From NCBI GenBank assembly GCA_963761735.1, contig CAVXHQ010000003.1, forward strand, positions 868,001 to 932,000: DNA of 64,000 bases, read 5' to 3'. Under the pieces are notes generated by a model. That model ran no database searches. It had not been told where the DNA came from and worked only from the letters and a program-made list of their open reading frames with translations. Source of the DNA: CAVXHQ01 sp963761735. Lineage in GTDB: Bacteria; Pseudomonadota; Alphaproteobacteria; Rhodobacterales; Rhodobacteraceae. Of the stretch, positions 41,832 to 51,485 are shown in pieces; position 1 is the first letter of the stretch; every line of letters starts with the position of its first letter. The position numbers were made by a program, and so were the translations under genes.

Positions 41832-41877
41832 CGAAGTTTTTGAAAAACTTCGACGTAAAAGTCTTTCAAAGACTTTT
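41832..41877. terminator. Two successive perfect palindromes after the DM13 gene
   Basis: CGAAGTTTTT-G-AAAAACTTCG (41832-41852) and AAAAGTCTTT-C-AAAGACTTTT (41857-41877) are two 10-bp perfect inverted repeats, each with a one-base centre, spaced four bases apart. They lie between convergent genes (DM13 and hslV), so a bidirectional terminator is likely. A repetitive extragenic palindrome is an alternative. Confidence 0.6.
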
Positions 41878-41904
41878 GACGATGGGACGGATGGACGATC
41901 CGGT

Positions 41905-42465
41905 CTAGGGGGCGGCGATTTTCTCGACGGTGAGATTGCCGTTGGTATAGACGCAAATGTCGCTCGCGATGGCCATGGCCTTGCGGGCGATTTCTTCGGG
42001 GGACATCTCCGTGTCGATCAGTGCGCGCCCGGCGGCGAGGGCATAGTTGCCGCCAGACCCGATGGCCGTGACATTGTGTTCCGGCTCGAGAACGTCACCC
42101 GCGCCGGTGATGACGTACAGGTCGGCGCCATTCGTCACGATCAGCATTGCCTCGAGCTTTTGCAGGTATTTGTCCGTGCGCCAGTCCTTGACCAGCTCGA
42201 CGCTGGCCCGTTGCAGCTGCCCCGGCGTCGCCTCGAGCTTTTTCTCGAGCCGTTCCAACAGCGTGAAGGCATCCGCCGTCGATCCGGCAAAGCCCGCGAC
42301 AATCTCATGTCCGCCGGGTTTCAGACGCCGCACCTTGCGGGCGGTGCCCTTGATGACTGTCTGTCCAAGGCTGACCTGACCGTCGCCCGCCACGACGACC
42401 ATTCCGTCTTTGCGGACAGCCATGATGGTTGTGCCGTGCCAGCCGGGAAATGTGTCTTTGGTCAT
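41905..42465 (-). CDS. hslV: HslV, peptidase subunit of the HslUV protease
   Basis: Threonine peptidase of the ATP-dependent HslUV complex. The 186-aa product begins MTKDTFPGWHG, an 11-residue extension ahead of the catalytic Thr in GTTIMAVRKDG. By alignment with the E. coli N-terminus (MTTIVSV) this would be removed on maturation, as for other alphaproteobacterial HslV. AGDGQVSLGQTVIKGTARKVRRL and GSGGNYALAAGRALID are present. It is separated from hslU by two genes. Confidence 0.95.
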   Translation of the reverse strand: MTKDTFPGWHGTTIMAVRKDGMVVVAGDGQVSLGQTVIKGTARKVRRLKPGGHEIVAGFAGSTADAFTLLERLEKKLEATPGQLQRASVELVKDWRTDKYLQKLEAMLIVTNGADLYVITGAGDVLEPEHNVTAIGSGGNYALAAGRALIDTEMSPEEIARKAMAIASDICVYTNGNLTVEKIAAP

Positions 42466-42509
42466 GGAAAACGGTCCCGATCCGGGTTCGGTGAGGGGTG
42501 GAGGGGGCA

Positions 42510-42559
42510 GTGCCGGGGGCCAGCCCCCTGACCCCCGGAGTATTTTCGGCAAGAAAAAG
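42510..42559. repeat. Dispersed intergenic repeat, copy 2, with GC stem
   Basis: GGGGGCCAGCCCCC and cccccgg precede GGAGTATTTTCGGCAAGAAA with AAG, lying between trxA and hslV. The GGAGTATTTT core matches copy 1 at 38665. The GC-rich half plus this core is reminiscent of an element common in Rhodobacteraceae intergenic regions (recalled, not searched). Confidence 0.6.
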
Positions 42560-42571
42560 CTAGAACGGCGA

Positions 42572-42892
42572 TCAGATCGATTCGTCGATCCAGCTTTGCA
42601 GTTTTGCCTTGGGCGCGGCGCCGGTCTGGTTCGACACAACCTCACCGTTCTTGAACAGGAACAAGGCCGGGATGCCACGAACACCCATCTGCGCCGGAGA
42701 ATTCGGATTCTCGTCCACGTTGACTTTTACGATCTTGATCTTGCCTTCCATCTCGGCGGAAATCTCTTCGAGTGCCGGGCCAATCTGCTTGCAGGGGCCG
42801 CACCATTCGGCCCAGAAATCGACGACGACGGGCACGTCGGACTGGCGAACTTCGGCGTCGAATGTGGCATCGGTGACAGCAACGGTGGCCAT
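42572..42892 (-). CDS. trxA: Thioredoxin
   Basis: A 106-aa cytoplasmic thiol-disulfide reductase with the classic active site in VVDFWAEWCGPCKQIGP near residue 33, the cis-proline region RGIPALFLFKNG near 75 and normal length. ATG 42892 follows AGGAG. It reads from addA (108 bp gap), between addA and hslV on the same strand. Confidence 0.95.
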   Translation of the reverse strand: MATVAVTDATFDAEVRQSDVPVVVDFWAEWCGPCKQIGPALEEISAEMEGKIKIVKVNVDENPNSPAQMGVRGIPALFLFKNGEVVSNQTGAAPKAKLQSWIDESI

Positions 42893-43001
42893 GGGGCTCT
42901 CCTGAAAATGGGATATTCGGTCGGGCCTGACCGCAAATGTTGCGGTGGCACTGATGATTGAAATTATGGGTCGGGACGACAGGCGTCAAGCACCGCTCAC
43001 G

Positions 43002-46000
43002 TCAGGGTGAGGTGGCTGCCCGCGCAAGCGCGGCGGTGGTAAGGTCCGCGGGCAGGGGCATCAGCTGTGCCGTGGCCGTCCACAACACCGCCGTCTCGAT
43101 ACGCCGTCCGGGCCAGATTGCGGACAGCAGGGCGGCATAGGCACCCATCTGCCGCAAGATCGCCTCGGGCACACCCGGTGCCGCGTCGGGCACCAGTCGG
43201 TTGGATTTATAGTCGATGGCGGTGACCGCGTCATCCGTCACGATCAACCGGTCGATCGCGCCGTGCAGCCGCCCGATGCCCGGCAAGTCGCCGGTTACAT
43301 CCACCTCGGTCAGAGTGTCATCGCCGAACAGGACCGCAAGATCGTCGGTGGCGATCATCCGCACCACATCATCGACGAGCGCGTGCTGGTCGCCCGGTAA
43401 AAGGTCCGCCTCGGACCCGGCCGCGATCCGAAGGCCCAGAGCGTGACGTATATCCGCATCCTGTTGGGGGAGGTGTTCAAGCAGCAGGTGGATCAGGGTG
43501 CCGCGCGCCAGGGCGGCGTCGCGATCACCCATCGACGGGTCACCCGGCAAGACCTTGGCCCCGCCCAGTTCGGAGGGCGCGCGGGTTGTACTGCGTTCCG
43601 GCGCTGGTCCGGCCACTCCAAGGACAGGCAAGGGCGCGGGCGCCGTCGGAGTGGACGCGGGCGGGCGCAGCGCACCGGTGGCCCAGTCGCCAACCTCATA
43701 CCGTTGTCCGCCGCCGGTGGGAAAATCCGCGTCCACAGCACCGACATGCGCCATGCCGTTTGTCACCAGCCCGTGCCAGCCGCCCTCACCTTTGCCGGCG
43801 CCGCACAGGATCAGCCAACTTTGCGCGCGCGTCATCGCGACGTACAACAGCCGCCGCTTCTCGGCCTCGTCGGCCTCTTTGCGCGCGTCGCGCCAATCGC
43901 TCAGAAGTGGTGGGAGATCGTCGGCAGGCGGGCCGAAGAATACCTCGCTTGCGCCCGCATAGAGCCTATTTTTCGGGCTGACGGTCTTTTTCGCGGTGTC
44001 AGGCAATATGACAATCGGCGCTTCGAGGCCTTTTGCCCCGTGCACCGACATCACCCGTATCCTGTCGCCCTGCGCCTCTGCCTGCCGCTTGATCTCGAGG
44101 GCGTCCGTCTCCATCCATTCGAGGAAACCGGTCAGCCCCGGCACCTCGCTGCGTTCATATCCCAATGCCTGCGACAGCAGCGCGTCGATCCCGTCCTCGG
44201 CCTCGGGGCCAAGCCGGGCGAGCAGGCGCACGCGGCCGTCATGCCGGGTCAGGATACGGTTGATCAGGTCATAGGGCCGCAGGTAATCGGCCTGCTGCCG
44301 CAGATCGTCGATGATCGCCCGGGCCTCTGGGTGCTGGTCTGTCGCGCGAAATGCCTGCCACAAAAAGGCGTCGCCACGCGGCTGTGCGAGGCGGTAGATG
44401 TCGTCCTCGCTCAGCCCGAACAGCGGCGAGCGCAGCGCGCAGGCCAGCGACAGGTCGTCCTCTGCCAATGCCAGAAACCGCAACAGCGCCGCGATATCGC
44501 GCACGGCAAGTTCCGCGCCGACCTTGAGCCTGTCCGCTCCCGCGACCTTAAGGCCTGCCTTTTTGCACGCGCCGATGATCTCGGAGAACAGCGATACCGC
44601 CGCCCCGCCACCGCGCCCCTGAACGAGGATCAGGATATCGCCTTCGTGGATGGGCCGTCGCTCGTAGACACCGGTTGTGCCGATCTCGGCGGGAACAGTC
44701 TCTGATCTGTCGATCATGGCCCGAATATGCCCGGCGATGGCACCGGCAAGAACAACCTTGGGGTCCTGCGCACTGACCCGGTCTATTGGGTCGTACCACG
44801 CGGGAGACTCCTCCGTGTCCGCGTCTTTTTCCACCATTGGCCACAGGTCGACGCGACCGGGCATTTCCTCTTTGAACGCTTCATGCCGGACAGGGCCAAC
44901 GCCGGTATCGTCCTGAATGAACGTGGCGTCCACAACGTCGAGGATTGCGGCGGACGACCGGAACGAATGCGCCAGATCGCGGGCCTGAAACGGCAGTGCG
45001 GCCTGCCCGTGTCGCGCGTCGAAATAGGCGCACATCTCGTCGAATTGCGCAGGATCCGCGCCTTGAAACGAATAGATCGACTGTTTTTTGTCGCCCACCA
45101 CGAAAACGGTCCGCTCGCGATCCGGCTGCGCGCCGCTGCCCGCGCCGAGCTTCCTGTGTCAGCGCCGTGATGACGCCCCATTGCGCGGGGCTGGTATCCT
45201 GCGCCTCGTCCACGAGGATATGGTCGATCCCGCCGTCGAGACGGAAAAGGACCCATGCCGCGACCCTGGGGTCGTTCAGCAACCGGTTCGCCAGCCCGAT
45301 CTGGTCGTCGAAATCGAGCCATCCACCCGCCAGTTTGCGCGCCTCGTAGCGGTCGAGGAACGGAGCGGCAAAGGCGTGCAGCGCCTCGGTTCGACGCAGT
45401 GTCGCAAGGGCAAGACGTTCGGGACGGGCATCGGCGACCCGCCCGGCAAGCCCATCGAGACCTTCGACGATCTCGGGCATTTTCCCGGCGGTCGCCTTCG
45501 TCAGCAATGCGCCGATCTTCGGTTGCCCCGCCTTTTGGCCAGACTGGTACATCATCGCGCCTTCAAGGATGGCGAGATCCGTATCCCGCAGCACATTCGG
45601 CAGGGCCGCGAGCTTGTCCGCCAATTTGCGGTCGTTGGCAGAGCCTCCACCTGCCGCAATCGCTGCTTCGCGCAGCATCGCACGGTCGTCCGGCCCGATG
45701 ACCTGTGCGACAAGGCCCGCCTCGTCGATACCTTCGGACAGCCCCAGCGCCGCGCGCCAGCCTTTTGCATCGCCGCGCAGGGCCACGCCGTTGCGCACGA
45801 TCTCGGCGAGCAGATCGCCCAGCGTATCCTCATCCGTGACGAACCGGACGAGACCCGCCACAAGATCGGGCGTTTCGACCGACATCTCCTCGACAACCTC
45901 GGCACGCATCAGCGTTGCGGCACGGTCCTCCATCTCGCGGAACTGTGGGCTTATGCCCGCCTCGAGGGGAAAGCGCCGCAACAGACCCGCGCAAAAGCTG

Positions 46001-46371
46001 TGGATCGTCTGAATCCGCAGCCCGCCGGGCGTCTCGATGGCCCGCGCGAAAAGCCGCCGGGCCCGTGCTAGGCGATCGCCGGTCAGCGTACCATCCACGC
46101 CCAGCGCGCGCAGTTCGGTGGCCAGATCGTCCGCCGGTTTCATCGCCCAGGCACCCAGACGGCGGAACAGGCGGTTCTGCATCTCGCTCGCCGCGGCCTT
46201 TGTATAAGTCAGGCACAACACGTTCTGCGGATCCGTTCCGGCCAGCAACAATCGCGCCACCCTGTCGGTCAAAACCCGCGTTTTGCCCGACCCGGCATTC
46301 GCCGACAGCCACGTGGACATTGCCGGATCTGCGGCATCGACCTGTGCCTGCGTAGCGGCGTCTCGGATCAT
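43002..46371 (-). pseudogene. addA: Double-strand-break repair helicase AddA, single-base frameshift
   Basis: AddA is a helicase-nuclease that with AddB resects DNA ends for recombination. Two frames make one protein. The first (46371 to about 45150, start ATG overlapping the addB stop) has Walker A SANAGSGKTRVL and motif II HILVDEAQDTSPAQW. The second (to 43002) resumes VGDKKQSIYSFQGADPAQFD, with later RVMSVHGAKGLEAP and the nuclease AIDYKSNR near the C-terminus. Around 45150 the frame would restore (QELGAGSGAQPDRERTVFVVGDK) if one base in the minus-strand context CAGGAAGCTCGG were removed. So one base was gained, or the read is wrong. About 1122 aa when repaired, a normal AddA length. Confidence 0.8.
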
Positions 46372-49286
46372 CCAACGTCCTCCGGTGTCACATCATCTGT
46401 GACACTCCACTCGCCCAGCCGCGAAAGATGGTCGTAATCTCCGCCGAACCGGTCCTGTTCGAGGGCGAGGCGTGCGGTATAGCCGCGTCCGTGATCCTGC
46501 CAGCGGCGGATCAACCGGCGAAACTCTTGCCAGACCTGTGCGGTGGTCAGATCGTCGCCCAAAGGAACCGGCACGGTCACTGGCCTGGTTCCGACGCCGA
46601 TATAGGCTGCGGAATCGACACTGATCCGGCCCAACTTGGAAAATCCGCCTCTTTCAACCATCGCTGATTCCAGCAAAAGTTGTTTATCGAACGCGGCCTG
46701 TTGTTTTGCGCTTGGCGGCGTTCCGGTCTTGTAGTCGTACAGGATCGCGGACCCTTCGGGGGTAATGTCGATACGGTCGGCCTTGGCAACGAGGGTGAAC
46801 GCGATGTCGGGATCGGTCAGCCGACCCATCTGTTCGCCGGGCAACGGCGTTGCGATGCCCTGACGAATCCGTTCATCGGCCACGAATCTGTCGGCAATTC
46901 GCGCCATCCGCGCCTGCCAGACAAGACGCGACGTGGGCCAGGGGCAGGTCTCGGAAAGGACATCCCGCGTCATCGACATGAGTGTTTCGGCATTCAGATC
47001 GCCGCTGGCGATGAACCGTTCGAACACCTTGTGCAGGACCGTCCCCCGCAATGCAGCGTCAGGTGCGCGAGTCAGAGGATCGAGGGGGCGAAGGCGCAGG
47101 ATATGACGGGCATAGATCGCGTAGGGATCGCGTATCAGGGTCGAAATCTGCGTCACCGACAGTTCTTTGGGCCGCACGCCAAGCGGTGGTCGCGGTGAGG
47201 GGCGGTGCGCGCGCGGCGCCTCGGCCTCCGGGATCGACAGTGCCATCGCGGCGGCGACCCATTTTGCGCCGCGCTCCTTCATCCCTGTCCACGCCGCGAC
47301 GCCGCCTTGATCCGGCAGCCCGTTAAGCAGATTTTCGAGCCTGTTTACCCAACGGGACGGCACCGTTTCGGCGTCATCGGACCGAAGGCTTCGGGTGATC
47401 CAGACCTCGGGGGCCGCAACCGCCTGCTGATAATCGTGCGCGGACAGGCCGATCCGTCGTTCGGGCAGCAACAGACCCGCCGATAGGCGCAAAGCGCGGT
47501 TTAGCCAGGGGTCCGGTTTCGGCGCCTCGGGCCATGTGCCGTCATTCATCCCGCCAAGGATGACGAGGTCGGCACTTTGCACCCGCGCCTCGAGGGTGCC
47601 CCAGATCAGGACCTGCGGATGGCCGTTGTCCGGCGCGCGCACCTCTTCTCCGGCAATCAACGCCTCGAAAAGGGCGAGGTATTCCGCCGCTGTCATTTCA
47701 CCCCCCGCGTCGGCATGTTCGCGCAGACCTTCGATCAGCGCGCGTGCCTTGCGCCCTGCCGCTTCGTCCCACAATCGCCCCGAACCAGCGTCATCCGGCC
47801 CGATGTTGCTCGGTCCGGCGGCGAGCGTCGCGGTTCGGGCCGCATGCCGGGTGATCCAATCGGATAATGGCATTTGCGATGGAACAGGGTCGAAAATCGA
47901 GGCGATCCACCTTGACCAGGCCTGCCGGGCGATATCGTCTCGTGCCCAGTCCATCAAGGACGTGGCGGTTGGAAAGGGCGGTCCATGACGGCGGATATGC
48001 AGTTCCAGATCATGCGTCATCAACAGGTGCGTGCCACGGTCGTCGCCATTCGACAGCGGGTTCTTGAGCAGCGCCAAAAGGTCTGTCGCCGTCACCTGTG
48101 CCCCGAACAGGCCCGCGACCTGCCGCAACAACCGTCCCGGCGGCGACAGGCCCAGTGGCGTTCCGGCGGAATCGTCGGGAACGATTTGCCAACGGTCAAG
48201 GGCAGCGGCGACCTGCCGTGTCAGCATCCGGTCGGGCGTGATGAGCGCCGCGGTTCGTCCGTCCTCGACGGCCTGCCGCAAACGCCGTGCAATGGCCTCG
48301 GCCTCGATCCGGGGATGCGGCGCCTCGAGAAGTGTCAGCCCAGAGCAGGCCCCGGCGATATCCGTCAGCAGCGGCCCTTCGACCGCCCATTGATCCGTCA
48401 CGGGTGCGGGGCGCAACGATAATGAAATCAGCCGGTTGCGGGCGTTCTTTGGCACGGCGTCCCAGTGCCGCACATCCTTTGGGGCCATGTCCAGCCGCGC
48501 CATCAGACGCGCAAACCGTGCCTGCGGATGATCCTCGGCGGTCAACGCATCGTCAAGTTGCCGCCACACCGCATCCGGCATGTCGAAATCGAATCCCGGC
48601 AAGATCACGGCCCCCTGCGGCAGGCACGCCACGGCGGCAAGCAGCAGCGCCGTCGCTCCGCGCGATCCAGTCGATCCCGCGATAATCACCGGATCGGCGG
48701 GCGCCGTTCTGGCCCAGTCGGCGACCAGCGCCTCGATCACCATGCGCTGCCGTGCCTCGCGGTCGGGCGCGCCGTGATTGGCGTCGAAATAGCCCTGAAC
48801 AAGGCGCAGAAACGCCAGGGACCGGGCCCAGTAGGCGGAATGGTCGCTGACATCGAGGGATTCCAAAGCCTCCGGGGCCACCCCTTCGCCCTGCATTTCG
48901 TCCATCAGCGCCGCCAGCGAATCCGCAAGATCGAAGGCGGCGCTTTTCGGTGCAAGGGTTGGCTGCGCGTCGAGCAGGCCACGGACAAGCTGCATCAACT
49001 CGAGCCGCCGGCGTAACGGCGCGGCGGGCGGCGCAAGGTCCGCGTGCACCGGATCCTGCGCGAGATCGGTAATCAGGCGGATCCGTGGCAACAGCCGCGC
49101 CGGTCCGGCATCGAAAACCTCGCGCAGCCGCCGCTGCATCCGGCGGGTGTTGACGAATATCGTCACACGGGCCAGCGCCTCGGGAGACGTATCGCCCAAC
49201 CGCTCGAGCAAGCCACCGACGACAGCGCCGCCAAAATCGGCGCCGGGCGGCAGGCCGAACAGGCGGGGACCGGGGCTGTCAAACAT
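46368..49286 (-). CDS. addB: Double-strand-break repair protein AddB
   Basis: Nuclease/helicase-like partner of AddA. The 972-aa product starts SPGPRLFGLPPGADFG. It has a degenerate helicase fold with no canonical Walker A and a C-terminal PD-(D/E)XK-type nuclease motif ILYDYKTGTPPS near residue 884, after conserved helices. It is in frame throughout and overlaps both addA (ATGA) and the following nucleotidyltransferase (eight bases). If AddA is really truncated, AddB would be left without its partner. Confidence 0.85.
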   Translation of the reverse strand: MFDSPGPRLFGLPPGADFGGAVVGGLLERLGDTSPEALARVTIFVNTRRMQRRLREVFDAGPARLLPRIRLITDLAQDPVHADLAPPAAPLRRRLELMQLVRGLLDAQPTLAPKSAAFDLADSLAALMDEMQGEGVAPEALESLDVSDHSAYWARSLAFLRLVQGYFDANHGAPDREARQRMVIEALVADWARTAPADPVIIAGSTGSRGATALLLAAVACLPQGAVILPGFDFDMPDAVWRQLDDALTAEDHPQARFARLMARLDMAPKDVRHWDAVPKNARNRLISLSLRPAPVTDQWAVEGPLLTDIAGACSGLTLLEAPHPRIEAEAIARRLRQAVEDGRTAALITPDRMLTRQVAAALDRWQIVPDDSAGTPLGLSPPGRLLRQVAGLFGAQVTATDLLALLKNPLSNGDDRGTHLLMTHDLELHIRRHGPPFPTATSLMDWARDDIARQAWSRWIASIFDPVPSQMPLSDWITRHAARTATLAAGPSNIGPDDAGSGRLWDEAAGRKARALIEGLREHADAGGEMTAAEYLALFEALIAGEEVRAPDNGHPQVLIWGTLEARVQSADLVILGGMNDGTWPEAPKPDPWLNRALRLSAGLLLPERRIGLSAHDYQQAVAAPEVWITRSLRSDDAETVPSRWVNRLENLLNGLPDQGGVAAWTGMKERGAKWVAAAMALSIPEAEAPRAHRPSPRPPLGVRPKELSVTQISTLIRDPYAIYARHILRLRPLDPLTRAPDAALRGTVLHKVFERFIASGDLNAETLMSMTRDVLSETCPWPTSRLVWQARMARIADRFVADERIRQGIATPLPGEQMGRLTDPDIAFTLVAKADRIDITPEGSAILYDYKTGTPPSAKQQAAFDKQLLLESAMVERGGFSKLGRISVDSAAYIGVGTRPVTVPVPLGDDLTTAQVWQEFRRLIRRWQDHGRGYTARLALEQDRFGGDYDHLSRLGEWSVTDDVTPEDVG

Positions 49287-49965
49287 TGGCGCCCCGCAGC
49301 AGGTTTTCGGCAGTTTCTATCGCCTCGGGATGCCCGACATCGGCAAATCGACCGTCGTAGACAAGACCGTAAAGCCGGCGTTTCGCGATCATCTGATCCC
49401 AGACGACGTTTGTCGAAAAAACAGTCTCTGATCGGGCCAAAAATCGGTCCGGCCAGACGATCTGTGCGCCGGTATAGACATGCCCTTGGCCGCGCCGGAT
49501 GCGTCCATCGGCATCGATTGCGAAATCTCCGGTGCCGCGATGTCCCACGGCATCGTCGCGGGGGACGAGCAGGACAAGTCCGTCCATGTCGTCGCCCCGC
49601 CACGCACCGATAAGCGCATGCAGTGGATTGGGCCCCTGCCAGACAGCGTCGGTGTTCAGGGTCATCACCGGCCCGTCACCAAGCAGCGGATGCGCATGTT
49701 TCAGGCCGCCGCCTGTCTCACGCAGCAGGTCCACCTCGTCTGAAAAGGCGATGTCGCGGCCCGCGAGGTGTGTGCGGATCTGGTCGGCGAGGTAATGCAC
49801 GTTCACCACGCGGCACAGTGGCGCGATATCGGCGGTGAGCGCCAGCGCGTGATCGATCAGGGGCCTGCCGCTCACCGGGATCAGCGGTTTGGGACGATGG
49901 GCGGTCAGGGCGTCCATGCGGGTGCCGAGGCCCGCAGCATAGATCAGGATTGCCTCGGGCTTCAT
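49279..49965 (-). CDS. murU: N-acetylmuramate-1-phosphate uridylyltransferase-like (MurU)
   Basis: A 228-aa nucleotidyltransferase of the MurU type, which makes UDP-MurNAc from MurNAc-1-phosphate in peptidoglycan recycling. The N-terminal IYAAGLGTRMDALTAHRPKPLIPV motif (G-x-G-T-R and the lysine) is the pyrophosphorylase signature, and VMTLNTDAVW near 102 holds the metal-binding Asp. Assignment to MurU rests mainly on pairing with the AmgK-like gene. Other sugar-1-phosphate nucleotidyltransferases are possible. Confidence 0.75.
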   Translation of the reverse strand: MKPEAILIYAAGLGTRMDALTAHRPKPLIPVSGRPLIDHALALTADIAPLCRVVNVHYLADQIRTHLAGRDIAFSDEVDLLRETGGGLKHAHPLLGDGPVMTLNTDAVWQGPNPLHALIGAWRGDDMDGLVLLVPRDDAVGHRGTGDFAIDADGRIRRGQGHVYTGAQIVWPDRFLARSETVFSTNVVWDQMIAKRRLYGLVYDGRFADVGHPEAIETAENLLRGANV

Positions 49966-50927
49966 GGGCGCTGTGCCGTGGACAGTGCCGCTTCGACTGG
50001 GCCGCGAAGCCTGCCAAGCGCCGGATGGGCAACGTCGTGCAGGATATGATCGCAGACGCGGGAGATCATCGGCAGATAGCGCGTCTTGCCATCGCGGCGG
50101 GCCAGTCGCGAGAATATGCCAAGGATGCGCAGATTGCGCTGCACCGACAGCACGGCAACGGCACGATCCACCGCGTCGCGGGCTGTCCCGGTCCGGTCGG
50201 CAAACAGGGCGAGTGCGGCATCGCTCGCGGCGGGCCCGATATCGCGGCGGGCATCGCGCACCAGCGAGGCCAGATCGTAACCGGCAGGTGCCGTGAACGC
50301 GTCCTGAAAATCGAGCAGACCGACACGGTCGAGGCCGTGACGCTCCGCGCGCCAGATCAGGTTCTCGGAAAAGTAATCGCGCAACGAAAGCCGATTGGTC
50401 GGACCGGCATGTGCGTCAAGGGCGTCGGTAAGGGCCCAACGAAGGCCCGTATCCTCGGCCGTCTTGGGCAGATACCAGTCGAACAGTGGATCGAGCATCC
50501 GCGCGCCCTCTTCCGGGGTCAGGACCGGCAGGTCCGGTGGTGGCGGGGCCGATTGAACCGCAATCAGCGCTTCGGTTGCAGCGGCATACAGCGCCGTTTC
50601 GGGATGCACCTTGGCCGCTGCCGCAAGAGTCAGGGGGCCGAGATCCTCGAGCAGGAGGAGACGGGCGCCGGGAACAGCATGCAGTGTCGCAGGTGCGGAC
50701 AGCCCATGGGTGCGCAGATGCGTGCCGATCCGGACGAAGGCATCGAAGGCCGCGGGCGCGCCGGGCGTCATATCCATGAGGATCGCGGTGGCGCCGCCGG
50801 GCGCGGTCAACCGCCGGTATTGCCGCACGTCCGCATCGCCGGGCATCATTTCGGCCCGCCAACCCGCCCACTCCGTTCCGGCCAGAAACAGGCTCTGTTC
50901 CGTCGAAAGCGGGTCCTGACCGGTCAT
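49962..50927 (-). CDS. amgK: Anomeric MurNAc/GlcNAc kinase-like phosphotransferase (AmgK)
   Basis: A 321-aa APH-fold kinase. Motifs: LLLEDLGPL near 91; a catalytic-loop-like SLRDYFSENLIW near 198, where the usual H-x-D is replaced by L-R-D; and the metal-binding DFQDAFTAPAGYDLASL near 222, characteristic of AmgK-like kinases. It would phosphorylate MurNAc at the anomeric position for MurU, bypassing de novo synthesis and giving intrinsic fosfomycin tolerance in organisms where the pathway was studied. ATG overlaps the tsaE stop; its own stop overlaps murU. Confidence 0.75.
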   Translation of the reverse strand: MTGQDPLSTEQSLFLAGTEWAGWRAEMMPGDADVRQYRRLTAPGGATAILMDMTPGAPAAFDAFVRIGTHLRTHGLSAPATLHAVPGARLLLLEDLGPLTLAAAAKVHPETALYAAATEALIAVQSAPPPPDLPVLTPEEGARMLDPLFDWYLPKTAEDTGLRWALTDALDAHAGPTNRLSLRDYFSENLIWRAERHGLDRVGLLDFQDAFTAPAGYDLASLVRDARRDIGPAASDAALALFADRTGTARDAVDRAVAVLSVQRNLRILGIFSRLARRDGKTRYLPMISRVCDHILHDVAHPALGRLRGPVEAALSTAQRP

Positions 50928-51409
50928 GTGTCCTCCGCCTGCGATACGATGACCGGTCTCAGGCGTTCAATCCAGACCTCAGGGCCGCGCAGACGCAGAA
51001 CGTGCGCCGTGCTGTCGACGCCAAGCGTCAGCCGCAGCGCCTCCTTCGGCGCCAGACCGCCCAGTCGGTCAGGCCATTCGATCAGGCAGATCGCGTCCTC
51101 GAATGCCTCTTCGAGGCCAAGTTCCGCAGCCTCATCAGGGTGTGTCAGCCGGTAGAGATCGGCGTGCCAGATATCGCCGGACGCATGCGGATAGGTCTGC
51201 ACAAGGGTGAAGGTTGGCGACGGCACCTCCTCGTGCGGCGAGCCAAGGCGGGCGCGGATCAGGGCACGCGCGAAAAACGACTTTCCGGCACCCACCGGCC
51301 CATCGAGCAAAAGCACGTCCCCCGGAACCAGATGCGCAGCCAGACGGCCCGCGAAACGCGCGGTTGCGTCTTCGGTCGGGAACGTCAGAGGAGGCACCGC
51401 CGTGTTCAT
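50924..51409 (-). CDS. tsaE: tRNA threonylcarbamoyladenosine biosynthesis ATPase TsaE
   Basis: A 161-aa ATPase for t6A37 synthesis in tRNAs. Walker A GPVGAGKSFFARALI near residue 36, SPTFTLVQTYPHASGDIWHADLYRL near 64, and the IEWPDRLG motif near 109 are all family features. Normal length. It is the upstream gene of a tsaE-amgK-murU-addB-addA run; the gap to the PAS gene is 76 bp. Confidence 0.92.
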   Translation of the reverse strand: MNTAVPPLTFPTEDATARFAGRLAAHLVPGDVLLLDGPVGAGKSFFARALIRARLGSPHEEVPSPTFTLVQTYPHASGDIWHADLYRLTHPDEAAELGLEEAFEDAICLIEWPDRLGGLAPKEALRLTLGVDSTAHVLRLRGPEVWIERLRPVIVSQAEDT

Positions 51410-51485
51410 GTCGCCACCCTACGGTGGCGCGCGATCCCTGCAACCGGATTTTGGCATGAAACCTGTGGCCATAGGTAGGGCTGTG

